Assembly: GCF_030546935.1 (NCBI RefSeq)
Contig: NZ_JAUOPH010000004.1
Location: 496,001 to 560,000 of the forward strand
Reading direction: 5' to 3'
DNA length: 64,000 bases
Origin: Marinobacter sp. 2_MG-2023
GTDB taxonomy: Bacteria; Pseudomonadota; Gammaproteobacteria; Pseudomonadales; Oleiphilaceae
Within the stretch, counting starts at the first letter, position 1. Every line of letters starts with the position of its first letter. Under the pieces are notes generated by a model. The model saw only the letters and a program-made list of their open reading frames with translations. It had not been told where the DNA came from and did not search any database. This document shows, piece after piece, positions 1 through 8,668 of this stretch. Position numbers and translations under genes: made by a program.

Positions 1-576
1 AACAACTGCACCTTCACCATTGTGAAGTGGACCCTCGTGAATATCACGGACGAGTTCACGGGAAAGGAGAATCTCACCGGGCGCAAAAATCTGTTCCAGC
101 TCCTGTTTGCTGAACATCATGGTTTTATCGCCCGGCCCACCTGTGCCTCGCCCTATTTGATATTCTGTGTAACCTTCCAGAATTAAATAGCCCCCGGTTC
201 GCAGTGCGTCTTTTGCAATTTGCAGCGAGCGCTTGCGAATATCGGTTGGAGTGTGGGCAAAAATCATGACAACCGCGGAGTAGACGTTTGATTCAGGGGT
301 ATAGGTCGCCAAATCGGCCTGCACGGTTTCCAGAGCTACGCCACGACTTTCTGCAAGCCGGGCCGACTTTTGCAATCCGACTTCAGACAAATCAACCGTG
401 GTCACTGTGTGCCCCCGCTCTGCCAGATAAACGGCATTGCGGCCCTCACCCTCGGCAAGACAGAGCACCTTGCCCTTGTTTTCATCCAGTTCGTATTTAT
501 TCCACTGCTCCACCAGAAAAGAGTTTGGCTCTTCTCCGTATACATAGTGCTCAGTGTTAAATCGCTCATCCCACAT
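1..576 (-). CDS. SAM-dependent methyltransferase, class I (3' end outside window)
   Basis: Reading from ATG at 576 toward the left edge gives 192 codons without a stop, so the C-terminus lies outside the window. The start MWDERF followed by Y-x-Y-G-x-x-P-N resembles TehB-like small methyltransferases. The SAM-binding glycine motif VLCLAEGEGRNA sits at residues 37-48, in a nucleotide-binding fold, and the acidic residue after beta-2 is D62 in VTTVDLSE. Family members methylate small molecules, including tellurite or thiols, but the substrate cannot be read from this sequence. No partner gene is visible; the next gene (SirB2-like) is on the same strand upstream. The fold is confident, the function is not. 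Confidence 0.8.
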   Translation of the reverse strand, partial: MWDERFNTEHYVYGEEPNSFLVEQWNKYELDENKGKVLCLAEGEGRNAVYLAERGHTVTTVDLSEVGLQKSARLAESRGVALETVQADLATYTPESNVYSAVVMIFAHTPTDIRKRSLQIAKDALRTGGYLILEGYTEYQIGRGTGGPGDKTMMFSKQELEQIFAPGEILLSRELVRDIHEGPLHNGEGAVV

Positions 577-645
577 CGTTTGCTCCGCGTAATTGCCGGT
601 ACCCCCCAAAGGCTTTTGGGATCCAGTGTCGGCGGCTTTGATAGA

Positions 646-1023
646 TTAGAAGATTAAAGGTTTGGCCATGGCAAGATGGAAAATGGCTGATACCTGCACC
701 AGCGCCAACACTGCTGCAACAACACGAACAGGGCGCGACACAGTGACTTTCAGCGCGAAAAGCCCTGCCGCAATATAACCCAGCAACAGTACAATTTTGG
801 CCAGAATCCAGCCCTGCTCCAGCGGGTTCCAGCCGCCCACAAACAGCAGGCTAATAGCCGCCACCAACAACACAGTGTCGTTGGCATGGGGTATCCAGCG
901 CAAAGGGCCCTGTCGCCAGCCGGGCTTTCCCACTGCATCGAGCAGCAGCCGCAGCACGAATAAGGTTATTGTCAGGTAGGCCGTGGACATGTGAAGGGTT
1001 TTCAGGATCACGTATGTACTCAT
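646..1023 (-). CDS. SirB2 family inner-membrane protein
   Basis: This 125-residue protein is almost entirely hydrophobic, with about four predicted membrane helices. The opening pattern YVILKTLHMSTAYLTIT and the internal RWIPHANDTVLL and GGWNPLEQGWILAKIVLL stretches are typical of SirB2 (invasion gene expression up-regulator) proteins. The histidines in the first helix (H11) and in the loop (PHAND) are the conserved ones of the family. The biochemical role of SirB2 is unknown; some gammaproteobacteria keep it near cofactor or respiratory genes. Here it is divergent from nnrS, with 126 bp between the starts. Confidence 0.75.
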   Translation of the reverse strand: MSTYVILKTLHMSTAYLTITLFVLRLLLDAVGKPGWRQGPLRWIPHANDTVLLVAAISLLFVGGWNPLEQGWILAKIVLLLGYIAAGLFALKVTVSRPVRVVAAVLALVQVSAIFHLAMAKPLIF

Positions 1024-1110
1024 AGATCATTCCAATATGATTCAAAACGATAGCGGCATTGTACGCAAAGATACCCCCAACCGGGTATGTTATTTCTGGC
1101 CACATGCGAT

Positions 1111-1135
1111 TAACATATACCTAACATATATGTAT
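1111..1135. promoter_or_regulatory. Tandem TAACATATA repeat / AT-rich palindrome upstream of nnrS
   Basis: TAACATATA occurs at 1111-1119 and again at 1122-1130, an 11-bp period (one helical turn). The second copy continues into a near-palindrome, TAACATATATGTATTA. It ends about 14 bp before the nnrS start. NO-responsive regulators such as NsrR bind AT-rich ATGTATTT-like half sites, and the ATGTATTA half here is similar. That assignment is an inference. Confidence 0.35.
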
Positions 1136-1149
1136 TAGCAGGTAACAAC

Positions 1150-2334
1150 ATGCAGGCTATCCCTACATCCGCTCAGGCCGATTCCGCCAGTATCAGTCAG
1201 CTTTTCGGCTACCCGTTCCGCATCTTCTTTTTGTCGATGACGCTGCTGGCACTTGTGGTGATTCCCCTTTGGGTTCTTGAGGTGACCGGTGTCATTAACC
1301 TGCCTCTGGCTATGCCCGGGCTATTCTGGCACCAACACGAGATGCTGTTCGGCTTTCTGTCTGCCGCTATCGCCGGCTTTTTGTTGACTGCTGTCTGCGT
1401 ATGGACTCAAACCGAGCGCACTCACGGCTTCCAGCTAGTGCTGCTATGGGGTGTATGGCTGGCCGGGCGCCTGCTTCTGGCCTTCGGCGCTGACCTGCCT
1501 GGCTGGCTGGTTCAGGGCTTTAACCTGGCCTTCCTACCACTGGTAATGCTGGATGCCGGATGGCGTGTCTGGCACGCAAAGCAAAAGCGCCAGCTCATGA
1601 TTCTGGTCGTTCTGGGCTTGTTGTGGCTGATGCAGATAGGCTTTGTAACTCGCCTGGATATGGCATTCAGCCACGGCGCACTAATTATGGCCATGGCACT
1701 TATCAGCATTGTCGGTGGGCGTATCACCCCGGCGTTCACAACCGGCTGGCTGCGGCAGCGCGGGCTGGATGCCGGCGCTGTAAAAACTGTTCCAGCGCTG
1801 GACATGGTTACGTTGTTTTCCATGATTCTACTCACCGCATCATTGGTGACAGGCTGGGAAGCCCTCACAGGCACCCTGGCAACCATAGCAGGCACCCTTA
1901 TGTTGGTGCGCCTCGCCAACTGGAAAGGCTGGCTGGTTCGCAAGGAACCCCTCCTGTGGGTTCTTCACCTGTCGATGCTCTGGGTGCCGGTTTCCCTGTA
2001 CCTTCTCGCGGGCACTCTTTTCGCTGGCTGGCCGTCCAACGCCTGGAGCCATGCGGCAGGCACTGGAGCTATCAGCTGTCTTATTCTGGGAGTTATTGCT
2101 CGGGTGACACTCGGCCATACCGGCAGGCCGCTGATACTGCCAAAAGGGATGGTGACTGCGTTTATTGCGATTCAGTTGGCGGCAATAATCCGGGTACTTA
2201 CCGCGTTCGATATTGTTCCGTGGCACCCGGGCATCGGCAGTAGCAGTTTGCTCTGGATTTTTGCCTACGGCATGTTTCTGGTGCGCTACACAAAAATACT
2301 CGCAAGCCCCAGACCAGACGGCCGCGCGGGCTGA
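1150..2334 (+). CDS. nnrS: NnrS family protein (nitric oxide response membrane protein)
   Basis: The 394-residue polytopic protein has about 12 hydrophobic segments. After a short cytoplasmic N-terminus comes the GYPFRIFF motif (residues 20-27) and then the signature FWHQHEMLFGF (H61 and H63 likely metal or heme ligands). Further family motifs are GGRITPAFTTGWLR in the middle and ARVTLGHTGRPL near residue 320. NnrS proteins are heme/copper membrane proteins that relieve nitrosative stress and are usually controlled by NO sensors. The gene stands alone, with a repeated AT-rich element in front and a strong terminator behind. No denitrification genes lie beside it in this window. Confidence 0.92.
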   Translation: MQAIPTSAQADSASISQLFGYPFRIFFLSMTLLALVVIPLWVLEVTGVINLPLAMPGLFWHQHEMLFGFLSAAIAGFLLTAVCVWTQTERTHGFQLVLLWGVWLAGRLLLAFGADLPGWLVQGFNLAFLPLVMLDAGWRVWHAKQKRQLMILVVLGLLWLMQIGFVTRLDMAFSHGALIMAMALISIVGGRITPAFTTGWLRQRGLDAGAVKTVPALDMVTLFSMILLTASLVTGWEALTGTLATIAGTLMLVRLANWKGWLVRKEPLLWVLHLSMLWVPVSLYLLAGTLFAGWPSNAWSHAAGTGAISCLILGVIARVTLGHTGRPLILPKGMVTAFIAIQLAAIIRVLTAFDIVPWHPGIGSSSLLWIFAYGMFLVRYTKILASPRPDGRAG

Positions 2335-2365
2335 TAACCGAGATATTTTTTCGTCAGTTTTTATC

Positions 2366-2398
2366 AGAGCAGGTTCGTGGGGAGCCTGCTCTTTTTTT
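2366..2398 (+). terminator. Rho-independent terminator after nnrS
   Basis: AGAGCAGG (2366-2373) and CCTGCTCT (2385-2392) form a perfect 8-bp stem with an 11-nt loop, followed by a run of T to 2398. It lies 32 bp after the nnrS stop and isolates nnrS from fabA. Confidence 0.9.
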
Positions 2399-2539
2399 AT
2401 TCAATGCCTCCACTTGAGTACCAGCCTCCACTTGCAACTGCACCGCTTAAACGTTAATTATCCACTAATGGTCAATAGCGACTCGCGAAATAACAGCTAA
2501 AGTATCAGTAAATCATTCTGTAACAGAGACGATGGCATT

Positions 2540-3049
2540 ATGAACCCGGATCATTTTGACAAAGAAGACCTGATTAAATGCGGTCATGGCAAACTTTTCC
2601 CGGGCGCCACGCGGCTGCCCATAGATGAGATGCTGATGGTCGACCGTGTCACCCACGTAGGCACGGACGATGGCCTTTATGGCAAAGGCAGCCTGATAGC
2701 AGAGCTGGATATCAATCCTGACCTCTGGTTTTTTAAAGTCCATTTCGTTGATGACCCCGTCATGCCAGGCTGTCTTGGCCTTGATGCTATGTGGCAGCTG
2801 GTTGGTTTTTACCTGGCATGGGGCGGCAGCGAAGGCAAAGGCCGCGCACTGGGCGCCGGAGAAGTGAAATTCACCGGCCAGGTTCTTCCTACCAACAAAA
2901 AAGTGCGCTACTACCTCGACATCAAACGTGTGATCAACCGTAAACTTACGTTGGCTATTGCTGACGGACGTATGGAAGTGGATGGCAAGGAAATCTACAC
3001 GGCCAAAGACCTGCGGGTTGGCGTATTCACTTCCACTGATGATTTTTAG
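2540..3049 (+). CDS. fabA: 3-hydroxydecanoyl-[ACP] dehydratase/isomerase
   Basis: The 169-residue protein is full length for FabA (E. coli about 171). It dehydrates 3-hydroxydecanoyl-ACP and isomerises trans-2- to cis-3-decenoyl-ACP, the branch point of anaerobic unsaturated fatty acid synthesis in the cytoplasm. The catalytic pair is visible: H68 in [15 protein letters not shown] and D82 in LGLDAMWQL, the equivalents of E. coli His70 and Asp84. It is followed 11 bp later by fabB, so the two form the usual fabAB operon. The 140-bp region upstream is AT-rich, but I could not recognise a FabR or DesT site with confidence. Confidence 0.97.
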   Translation: MNPDHFDKEDLIKCGHGKLFPGATRLPIDEMLMVDRVTHVGTDDGLYGKGSLIAELDINPDLWFFKVHFVDDPVMPGCLGLDAMWQLVGFYLAWGGSEGKGRALGAGEVKFTGQVLPTNKKVRYYLDIKRVINRKLTLAIADGRMEVDGKEIYTAKDLRVGVFTSTDDF

Positions 3050-3060
3050 GAGCTAGCAAG

Positions 3061-4272
3061 ATGCGGCGTGTTGTTATCACCGGCATGGGGATTGTCTCCA
3101 GCCTTGGCACCAATCAGAAAGAAGTAACCCACTCCCTGAAGGAGTCCATACCCGGCATTGGCTTCAGTGAAGAAGCCCGTGACAATGGTTTGCGCAGCCA
3201 CGTTTGTGGCCAGATTGACCTGAACCTGCCAGAGCTTATTGATCGTAAATTGCTGCGGTTCATGTGTCCGGCTGCCGCCTATGCTTATCTGGCAGCGTGC
3301 GAAGCCATTGAACAGGCAGGATTGACCAAAGAGCACCTTACAGCAAACAGCACTGGTGCCGTGTTTGGCACCGGAGGCGCGTCAACTGTTGAGCTTCTCG
3401 ATGCGATCGACACCCACCGCGCCAAAGGCATTCGTCGCGTTGGGCCTTATCGCGTGCCCCGCACTATGGGCAGCTCAATCAACGCCACTATTTCAACGGC
3501 ATTTGGTATCACCGGCATCAACTACGGCATCACCTCGGCCTGCGCCACCAGCGCACACGCCATTGGCCATGCTGCAGACCAGATTGCCCTGGGGCGTCAG
3601 GATGTAATGCTTGCCGGCGGCGGCGAGGACATCCACTGGACCCTGAGCCTGATGTTTGATGCCATGGGTGCGCTTTCAACCAAGTACAACGATACGCCAG
3701 AAAAGGCATCGCGCACCTACGACAAAGACCGGGATGGCTTTGTTATCTCCGGTGGCGGCGGCACTCTGGTACTGGAAGCGCTCGAGCACGCTGAGGCACG
3801 CGGAGCCACCATTCTTGCTGAACTGGTTGGTTTTGGTGCCACATCAGACGGTGCCGACATGGTCGCACCCAGTGGAGAAGGCGCCATACGTTGCATGCAG
3901 CAGGCCATGAAAAACCTGGACGGCGAAATCGGCTACATTAACACCCACGGCACCAGCACACCTGCCGGCGATGTGACGGAACTGACCGCCCTGAAAACGA
4001 CCTTCGGCGACAAGATTCCGCCATTGAGTTCTACAAAGCCACTTTGCGGCCATGCCCTGGGTGCAGCAGGCGTTCATGAAGCCATCTACAGCATCATCAT
4101 GCAGCGAGAGAACTTTATAGCGCCGTCAGCCAACATCGAGAACCTGGACGAAGGTGCCGAAGGTTACCCGATTGTGCGCGAAAGAATGGATAATCAGAAC
4201 CTGGATCTGGTTATGAGCAACAGCTTCGGCTTTGGCGGCACCAACGCCACGCTGGTGTTCAAGAAGCACTGA
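3061..4272 (+). CDS. fabB: 3-oxoacyl-[ACP] synthase I
   Basis: The 403-residue ketosynthase is collinear with E. coli FabB. Its Cys-His-His active site is complete: C161 in SACATSAH, H296 in [11 protein letters not shown] and H331 in CGHALGAAG, with K326 in STKPL. It elongates cis-3-decenoyl-ACP made by FabA, committing carbon to unsaturated fatty acids. A GGAG-type ribosome site lies just before ATG 3061, after the fabA stop. A perfect hairpin sits just after the stop, where it meets the convergent regulator gene. Confidence 0.97.
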   Translation: MRRVVITGMGIVSSLGTNQKEVTHSLKESIPGIGFSEEARDNGLRSHVCGQIDLNLPELIDRKLLRFMCPAAAYAYLAACEAIEQAGLTKEHLTANSTGAVFGTGGASTVELLDAIDTHRAKGIRRVGPYRVPRTMGSSINATISTAFGITGINYGITSACATSAHAIGHAADQIALGRQDVMLAGGGEDIHWTLSLMFDAMGALSTKYNDTPEKASRTYDKDRDGFVISGGGGTLVLEALEHAEARGATILAELVGFGATSDGADMVAPSGEGAIRCMQQAMKNLDGEIGYINTHGTSTPAGDVTELTALKTTFGDKIPPLSSTKPLCGHALGAAGVHEAIYSIIMQRENFIAPSANIENLDEGAEGYPIVRERMDNQNLDLVMSNSFGFGGTNATLVFKKH

Positions 4273-4278
4273 CAGACC

Positions 4279-4298
4279 CCGTCAGGATAACCTGACGG
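4279..4298. terminator. Inverted repeat between convergent fabB and AraC-type gene
   Basis: CCGTCAGG (4279-4286), loop ATAA, CCTGACGG (4291-4298) form a perfect 8-bp stem directly after the fabB stop, overlapping the last codons of the opposite gene. Neither side has a T tract, so it may be a Rho-independent terminator only in a loose sense, or an mRNA 3' end stabiliser. Confidence 0.35.
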
Positions 4299-4638
4299 AG
4301 CGATATTCAGTCGGGGAAGTGCCCATCCAGCGCTTGAATGCCCGGCTGAATGCACTCAGCTCTGAGAAACCAAGCTGTTCGGCTATTTCTACCAGCGGCT
4401 TGGTTCTATCCTGCATGTAAGTCAGCGCCTGCTTACGGCGCACATCTTCCAGCAGACGGGCAAAGGTTAACCCTTCGCGCTTCAGTTTCTTGTGAAGCGT
4501 ATACCGGCTCATGTGTAACTGCGACGCCACCACTTCAACGCCCACCTTGCCTCGGGCAAGCTGAATACTGATCAGTGAACTTACTTTGTTACTCAATGAA
4601 ACCCGCACCACCTCTGGGCCCAGAGGCTCTGATGCCAT
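4282..4638 (-). CDS. Short AraC-family regulator, DNA-binding domain only
   Basis: At 118 residues it holds little more than the AraC/XylS C-terminal domain. The first helix-turn-helix is around residues 33-56 (VEVVASQLHMSRYTLHKKLK) and the second around 80-110 (VEIAEQLGFSELSAFSRAFK, then the signature W-x-G-T-S-P-x-E-Y-R). Usual AraC proteins of this subclass (about 330 residues) carry an N-terminal sensor domain, absent here. The 157-bp upstream gap shows no remnant of it that I could see. It is convergent with fabB and divergent from trhP. It could be a constitutive regulator of the SoxS/MarA size class or the remnant of a longer gene; the target is unknown. Confidence 0.8.
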   Translation of the reverse strand: MASEPLGPEVVRVSLSNKVSSLISIQLARGKVGVEVVASQLHMSRYTLHKKLKREGLTFARLLEDVRRKQALTYMQDRTKPLVEIAEQLGFSELSAFSRAFKRWMGTSPTEYRSVRLS

Positions 4639-4795
4639 CCTTCAATCCTCCTTATTGTGAATACCGACCCTGCCATTTTGGCTCACAGCGTACACATGTT
4701 AGCTGAAAATAATCAATAAGACGTTTGAGCAGGATCAAGGGAAAACGCTTTAGCCTGCGGCAGAATAGCCAACCACCGATTTACCCGGAGCCCCC

Positions 4796-6112
4796 ATGAT
4801 TATCCCGGAACTACTGGCACCTGCCGGCACCCCTGAGCATCTCGAGACCGCATTTGCCTATGGCGCTGACGCCGTCTATGCCGGCCAGCCACGCTATTCG
4901 CTGAGGGTGCGCAATAACAGCTTTAAAGACGCCAGCGCACTGGGCGCCGGTATTCAGAGAGCTCATGCGCTGGGAAAACAGTTCTATCTGGTTTCGAATA
5001 TAGCGCCGCACAACGACAAAGTGCGTTCCTACCTGCGGGATCTGGAGCCCGTGCTTGAGTACAAACCGGACGCGCTGATCATGTCAGACCCGGGCCTGAT
5101 CATGCTGGTGCGAGAAAAGTGGCCCGATCAGCCTATCCACCTGTCGGTGCAGGCCAACGCTGTAAACTGGGCAACCGTTGAGTTCTGGCGACGGCAGGGA
5201 ATCAGCCGGGTAATTTTGTCGCGCGAACTCGCGCTGGGCGAAATCCGCGACATCCGCGAGCGGGTACCGCAAATGGAGCTGGAGGTTTTTGTTCACGGCG
5301 CATTGTGCATGGCCTACTCCGGGCGCTGCCTGCTTTCTGGCTATATGAACCACAGGGACGCCAATCAGGGCGCCTGCACCAACGCCTGCCGCTGGAATTA
5401 CAAGCCGGTACAACACGGTCACGACCAGACCAACGACCTCATCGCTACCTCCGCCGATGCGGTACAGTCATTCGAACCCAAAGAAATCCTGCTGGAAGAA
5501 CCCAACCGCCCGGGTAGCTTTATTCCCGCTTATGAGGATGAGCACGGCACTTACATCATGAACTCACGGGATCTTCGGGCAGTACAACATGTCGCCGAGC
5601 TCACCGCCATGGGCGTGCACTCTCTGAAAATAGAGGGGCGCACGAAAAGCACCTATTACGTGGCACGCACTACCCAGGTGTATCGCCGAGCCATCGACGA
5701 GGCCGCAAAGGGCAAGCCTTTCGACATGAGCCTGATGAACGAGCTCGAAGCACTATCCAATCGTGGCTATACCGAAGGCTTCCTGCGCCGGCATATGCCC
5801 CAGGAATACCAGACCTACGAACAGGGTTCCTCCTATCTCGGAACCCAACAAGTGGTGGGCACCATCACCAATGACGACGGCCAGTGGCTGACCATCAACG
5901 TAAAAAACAAGTTTGCTCCAGGCGACCAGCTTGAGCTTGTTACACCATCGGGCAACCTGCTGTTCTCCGTACCTGTCATGGAGAACATTAACGGCGCAGC
6001 CATGGACTACGCTCCCGGCAGTGGCCACGTTATTCGCATTCCCCGACCACCTCAAACTCCCATCACGCTGAAGCACAGTTACCTCACTCGCATACTACCT
6101 CCCCAGGCCTGA
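4796..6112 (+). CDS. trhP: tRNA 5-hydroxyuridine synthesis protein TrhP (peptidase U32 family, YegQ)
   Basis: The 438-residue U32-family protein starts MIIPELLAPAGTPEHLETAF, as E. coli YegQ/TrhP does. A cluster of conserved cysteines, C171, C178, C194 and C198 (in HGALCMAYSGRC and GACTNACRW), probably holds an iron-sulfur cluster. Despite the peptidase name, TrhP makes 5-hydroxyuridine at tRNA position 34, the first step to cmo5U, working with prephenate-derived chemistry. A C-terminal beta-barrel domain from about 345 contains YLGTQQVVGTI. The gene stands alone, upstream of the suf promoter. Confidence 0.93.
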   Translation: MIIPELLAPAGTPEHLETAFAYGADAVYAGQPRYSLRVRNNSFKDASALGAGIQRAHALGKQFYLVSNIAPHNDKVRSYLRDLEPVLEYKPDALIMSDPGLIMLVREKWPDQPIHLSVQANAVNWATVEFWRRQGISRVILSRELALGEIRDIRERVPQMELEVFVHGALCMAYSGRCLLSGYMNHRDANQGACTNACRWNYKPVQHGHDQTNDLIATSADAVQSFEPKEILLEEPNRPGSFIPAYEDEHGTYIMNSRDLRAVQHVAELTAMGVHSLKIEGRTKSTYYVARTTQVYRRAIDEAAKGKPFDMSLMNELEALSNRGYTEGFLRRHMPQEYQTYEQGSSYLGTQQVVGTITNDDGQWLTINVKNKFAPGDQLELVTPSGNLLFSVPVMENINGAAMDYAPGSGHVIRIPRPPQTPITLKHSYLTRILPPQA

Positions 6113-6164
6113 TGTTCATCTGAACCACGCGGGCTCCGTATAAACTCATACCCGGGTCATTACG

Positions 6165-6189
6165 CCCGTCAGACTTAGCCTCTGGCGGG
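6165..6189 (+). terminator. Possible terminator hairpin after trhP
   Basis: CCCGTCAGA (6165-6173) pairs with TCTGGCGGG (6181-6189), one G-U pair included, with a 7-nt loop. There is no clear T tract, so this is only a candidate for ending trhP transcription before the suf promoter. Confidence 0.35.
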
Positions 6190-6223
6190 TGTATTACGAT
6201 ATACTTGGTTCTGCCGAAATTTA

Positions 6224-6256
6224 ATACCTGACTAATTTAGTCTGGTATTGTACAAT
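6224..6256 (+). promoter_or_regulatory. suf promoter overlapped by IscR type-1-like site
   Basis: The 25-bp palindrome at 6224-6248 begins ATACCTGACTAA and ends TTAGTCTGGTAT. Compared by eye with the IscR type-1 consensus (ATASYYGACT-R-WWW-Y-AGTCRRSTAT) it agrees at 24 of 25 positions. A promoter fits inside it: -35 CTGACT at 6228-6233, a 17-bp spacer, and -10 TACAAT at 6251-6256. The site covers the -35 box, so bound IscR would repress. Transcription would start near 6263, giving a leader of about 90 nt that holds a small hairpin (GCAACC 6285-6290 with GGTTGC 6297-6302). No rrf2-type regulator gene lies in the operon, so IscR would act in trans. Confidence 0.85.
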
Positions 6257-6354
6257 CACGAGCCAGAAGCAATAGAACAGCCCCGCAACCCTTCCTGGTT
6301 GCAGGCAAACCAAAGGGCCCAAAAGCCCGCGAGAGAGAATACGGAGCGACGATC

Positions 6355-7803
6355 ATGGCGACCACCGACCAAGAGGTGAACGAGCTGATCAAACGGGAAT
6401 ACGAGCACGGTTTCGTGACAGAAATCGAAGTCGATACGTTCGAGCCCGGTTTGAATGAAGACGTTGTCACCCGCCTTTCTGAAATCAAGAAAGAGCCGGA
6501 ATTCATGCTGGAATGGCGCCTCAAAGCCTATCGTCGCTGGCTCGAAATGGAAGAACCGGAGTGGGCGCATGTGGGTTACCCGAAGATCGACTACAACGCG
6601 ATCTCATACTACTCGGCACCCAAGCGTAAAGAAGACATGCCCCAGAGCCTCGATGATGTCGATCCCGAGCTCCTTAAAACATACGAAAAACTGGGCATCC
6701 CCCTGCACGAGCGCGCAAAGCTTGCAGGCGTAGCTGTGGATGCGGTTTTCGATTCCGTCTCTGTGGCCACTACCTTCAAGGAGCCACTGGCAAAAGCGGG
6801 CGTTATATTCTGCTCGATTTCAGAGGCCATGCGCGATCACCCAGAACTGGTCAAAAAGTACCTGGGCACGGTTGTTCCGCACACCGACAACTATTTTGCC
6901 GGCCTTAACTCTGCGGTTTTTTCAGACGGAACCTTTGTATACGTTCCCAAGGGCGTTCGCTGCCCCATGGAGTTGTCGACTTACTTCCGCATCAACGCTG
7001 CCAATACCGGTCAGTTTGAGCGCACCCTGATCATTGCTGACGAAGGCAGCTATGTAAGCTATCTCGAAGGCTGCACCGCTCCCATGCGCGACGAAAACCA
7101 GTTGCACGCAGCCGTGGTCGAGCTGGTTGCTCTGGACGATGCACAGATCAAGTACTCCACCGTTCAGAACTGGTATCCCGGCGACGAAAACGGCAAGGGT
7201 GGCATCTATAACTTCGTTACCAAGCGCGCAGCGTGTATCGGGAAGAACTCCAAGGTTTCCTGGACCCAGGTAGAAACAGGTTCAGCTGTTACCTGGAAAT
7301 ACCCGAGCTGCATTCTTCGTGGTGACAACAGTGTCGGTGAGTTCTACTCAGTCGCACTCACCCACAACCATCAGCAGGCTGACACCGGCACCAAGATGAT
7401 CCACCTGGGCAAAAACACGTCCAGCACCATCATCTCCAAGGGTATTTCAGCTGGCAAAAGCTCCAATGCCTATCGCGGCCTGGTCAAGTTCGGCCCTCGA
7501 GCCGAGGGTGCGCGTAACTTCACCCAGTGTGACTCGCTGCTGATTGGCGACCGCTGCGGGGCGCATACCTTCCCGTATATTGAGAGCCTGAACAAATCGG
7601 CAATCGTGGAGCACGAAGCGACCACATCCAAGGTCAGCGACGAGCAGATGTTTTTGTGCCGCCAGCGCGGTATCGACCCCGAACGTGCGGTCTCCATGAT
7701 TGTTAACGGTTTCTGCAAGGAGGTTTTCAAGGAGCTTCCGATGGAGTTTGCGGTAGAGGCCGGCAAGCTTCTGGAAGTGAGCCTGGAAGGGTCTGTCGGC
7801 TAA
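6355..7803 (+). CDS. sufB: Fe-S cluster scaffold subunit SufB
   Basis: SufB (482 residues) is the core of the cytoplasmic SufBC2D complex, where clusters are built from sulfur delivered by SufS-SufE. The beta-helix core is intact. C392 in [17 protein letters not shown] is, by my alignment, the equivalent of the essential E. coli Cys405, and the conserved tail [12 protein letters not shown] follows. The start at 6355 has GGAG eight bases upstream. It is the first gene of a seven-gene operon and lacks the Rrf2 regulator gene often placed ahead of sufB in proteobacteria. Confidence 0.97.
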   Translation: MATTDQEVNELIKREYEHGFVTEIEVDTFEPGLNEDVVTRLSEIKKEPEFMLEWRLKAYRRWLEMEEPEWAHVGYPKIDYNAISYYSAPKRKEDMPQSLDDVDPELLKTYEKLGIPLHERAKLAGVAVDAVFDSVSVATTFKEPLAKAGVIFCSISEAMRDHPELVKKYLGTVVPHTDNYFAGLNSAVFSDGTFVYVPKGVRCPMELSTYFRINAANTGQFERTLIIADEGSYVSYLEGCTAPMRDENQLHAAVVELVALDDAQIKYSTVQNWYPGDENGKGGIYNFVTKRAACIGKNSKVSWTQVETGSAVTWKYPSCILRGDNSVGEFYSVALTHNHQQADTGTKMIHLGKNTSSTIISKGISAGKSSNAYRGLVKFGPRAEGARNFTQCDSLLIGDRCGAHTFPYIESLNKSAIVEHEATTSKVSDEQMFLCRQRGIDPERAVSMIVNGFCKEVFKELPMEFAVEAGKLLEVSLEGSVG

Positions 7804-7847
7804 GCCGGCAAGAACCCGACATATCCTGCAAGCAAACCGAATTCAGA

Positions 7848-7868
7848 CAGTTTAAACAGTTTAAACAG
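7848..7868. repeat. Short tandem repeat CAGTTTAAA x2 in the sufB-sufC spacer
   Basis: CAGTTTAAA occurs at 7848-7856 and 7857-7865, followed by another CAG. The unit creates overlapping GTTTAAAC palindromes in a 79-bp spacer, the longest gap in the suf operon. Possibly just slippage; no function is claimed. Confidence 0.7.
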
Positions 7869-7882
7869 AGAGAAGCCTACAA

Positions 7883-8656
7883 ATGCTGAGCATCAAAAAC
7901 CTGCACGCATCCGTTGAGGGAAAAGAAATCCTCAAGGGCATTAACCTCGAGATAAAAGCCGGGGAAGTACATGCCATCATGGGCCCGAACGGGTCAGGCA
8001 AAAGTACGCTTTCCCAGGTGCTCGCAGGCAACGACGCATTTGAAGTTACCTCAGGTGAAGTCACACTGAATGGCGAAAACCTGCTTGAAAAAGAAACCGA
8101 AGAGCGGGCACGTGAAGGCGTATTTCTGGCGTTTCAATACCCGGTAGAGATTCCGGGTGTCAGTAACCTGCAGTTCATGCGTACTGCCGTTAACGCCATG
8201 CGTCACCACAAAGGTGAACCGGAAATGAATGCCGCCGAATTCATGAAGCTGGCAAGAGAGGTTTCGAAACAGGTAGATCTCGACCCTGCATTCCTGAAAC
8301 GTGGCGTCAACGAAGGCTTCTCCGGCGGCGAGAAAAAGCGCAACGAAATCATGCAGGCTTTGTTGTTGCAGCCGAAACTGGCCATTCTGGACGAAACCGA
8401 CTCCGGTCTGGATATCGACGCACTCAAGGTGGTGTCCGACGGGGTTAACGCTTTGCGCGCCCAGGACCGCGCCATTCTGATGGTTACTCACTATCAGCGT
8501 CTGCTTGACCACATCGTACCGGATTACGTGCACGTTCTGGCCGATGGCAAGATCGTAAAATCCGGTGGTCGCGAACTGGCTCTGGAGCTGGAAGAGCGCG
8601 GTTATGGCTGGCTTGGCATCAAGGAAGACGCAACTGAAGCCAGCTCAGCCAACTAA
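7883..8656 (+). CDS. sufC: SUF complex ATPase SufC
   Basis: The 257-residue ABC-type ATPase drives the conformational cycle of SufBC2D during cluster assembly; it is soluble, not a transporter. The Walker A motif GPNGSGKST is at residues 34-42. The signature FSGGEKKRNEI and the Walker B run LAILDETDSGLDIDA follow in order, and the sequence VMVTHYQRLL holds the H-loop. The DETDSGLD form and the GGEKKR signature are specific to SufC. It sits between sufB and sufD with a 12-bp gap to sufD. Confidence 0.97.
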   Translation: MLSIKNLHASVEGKEILKGINLEIKAGEVHAIMGPNGSGKSTLSQVLAGNDAFEVTSGEVTLNGENLLEKETEERAREGVFLAFQYPVEIPGVSNLQFMRTAVNAMRHHKGEPEMNAAEFMKLAREVSKQVDLDPAFLKRGVNEGFSGGEKKRNEIMQALLLQPKLAILDETDSGLDIDALKVVSDGVNALRAQDRAILMVTHYQRLLDHIVPDYVHVLADGKIVKSGGRELALELEERGYGWLGIKEDATEASSAN

Positions 8657-8668
8657 GGAGTCCGCGGA

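Noticed and set aside
1560..2243. A 227-codon plus-strand frame within nnrS
   Set aside because: It is a shifted frame of nnrS with basic, low-complexity composition; nnrS itself has all family motifs.
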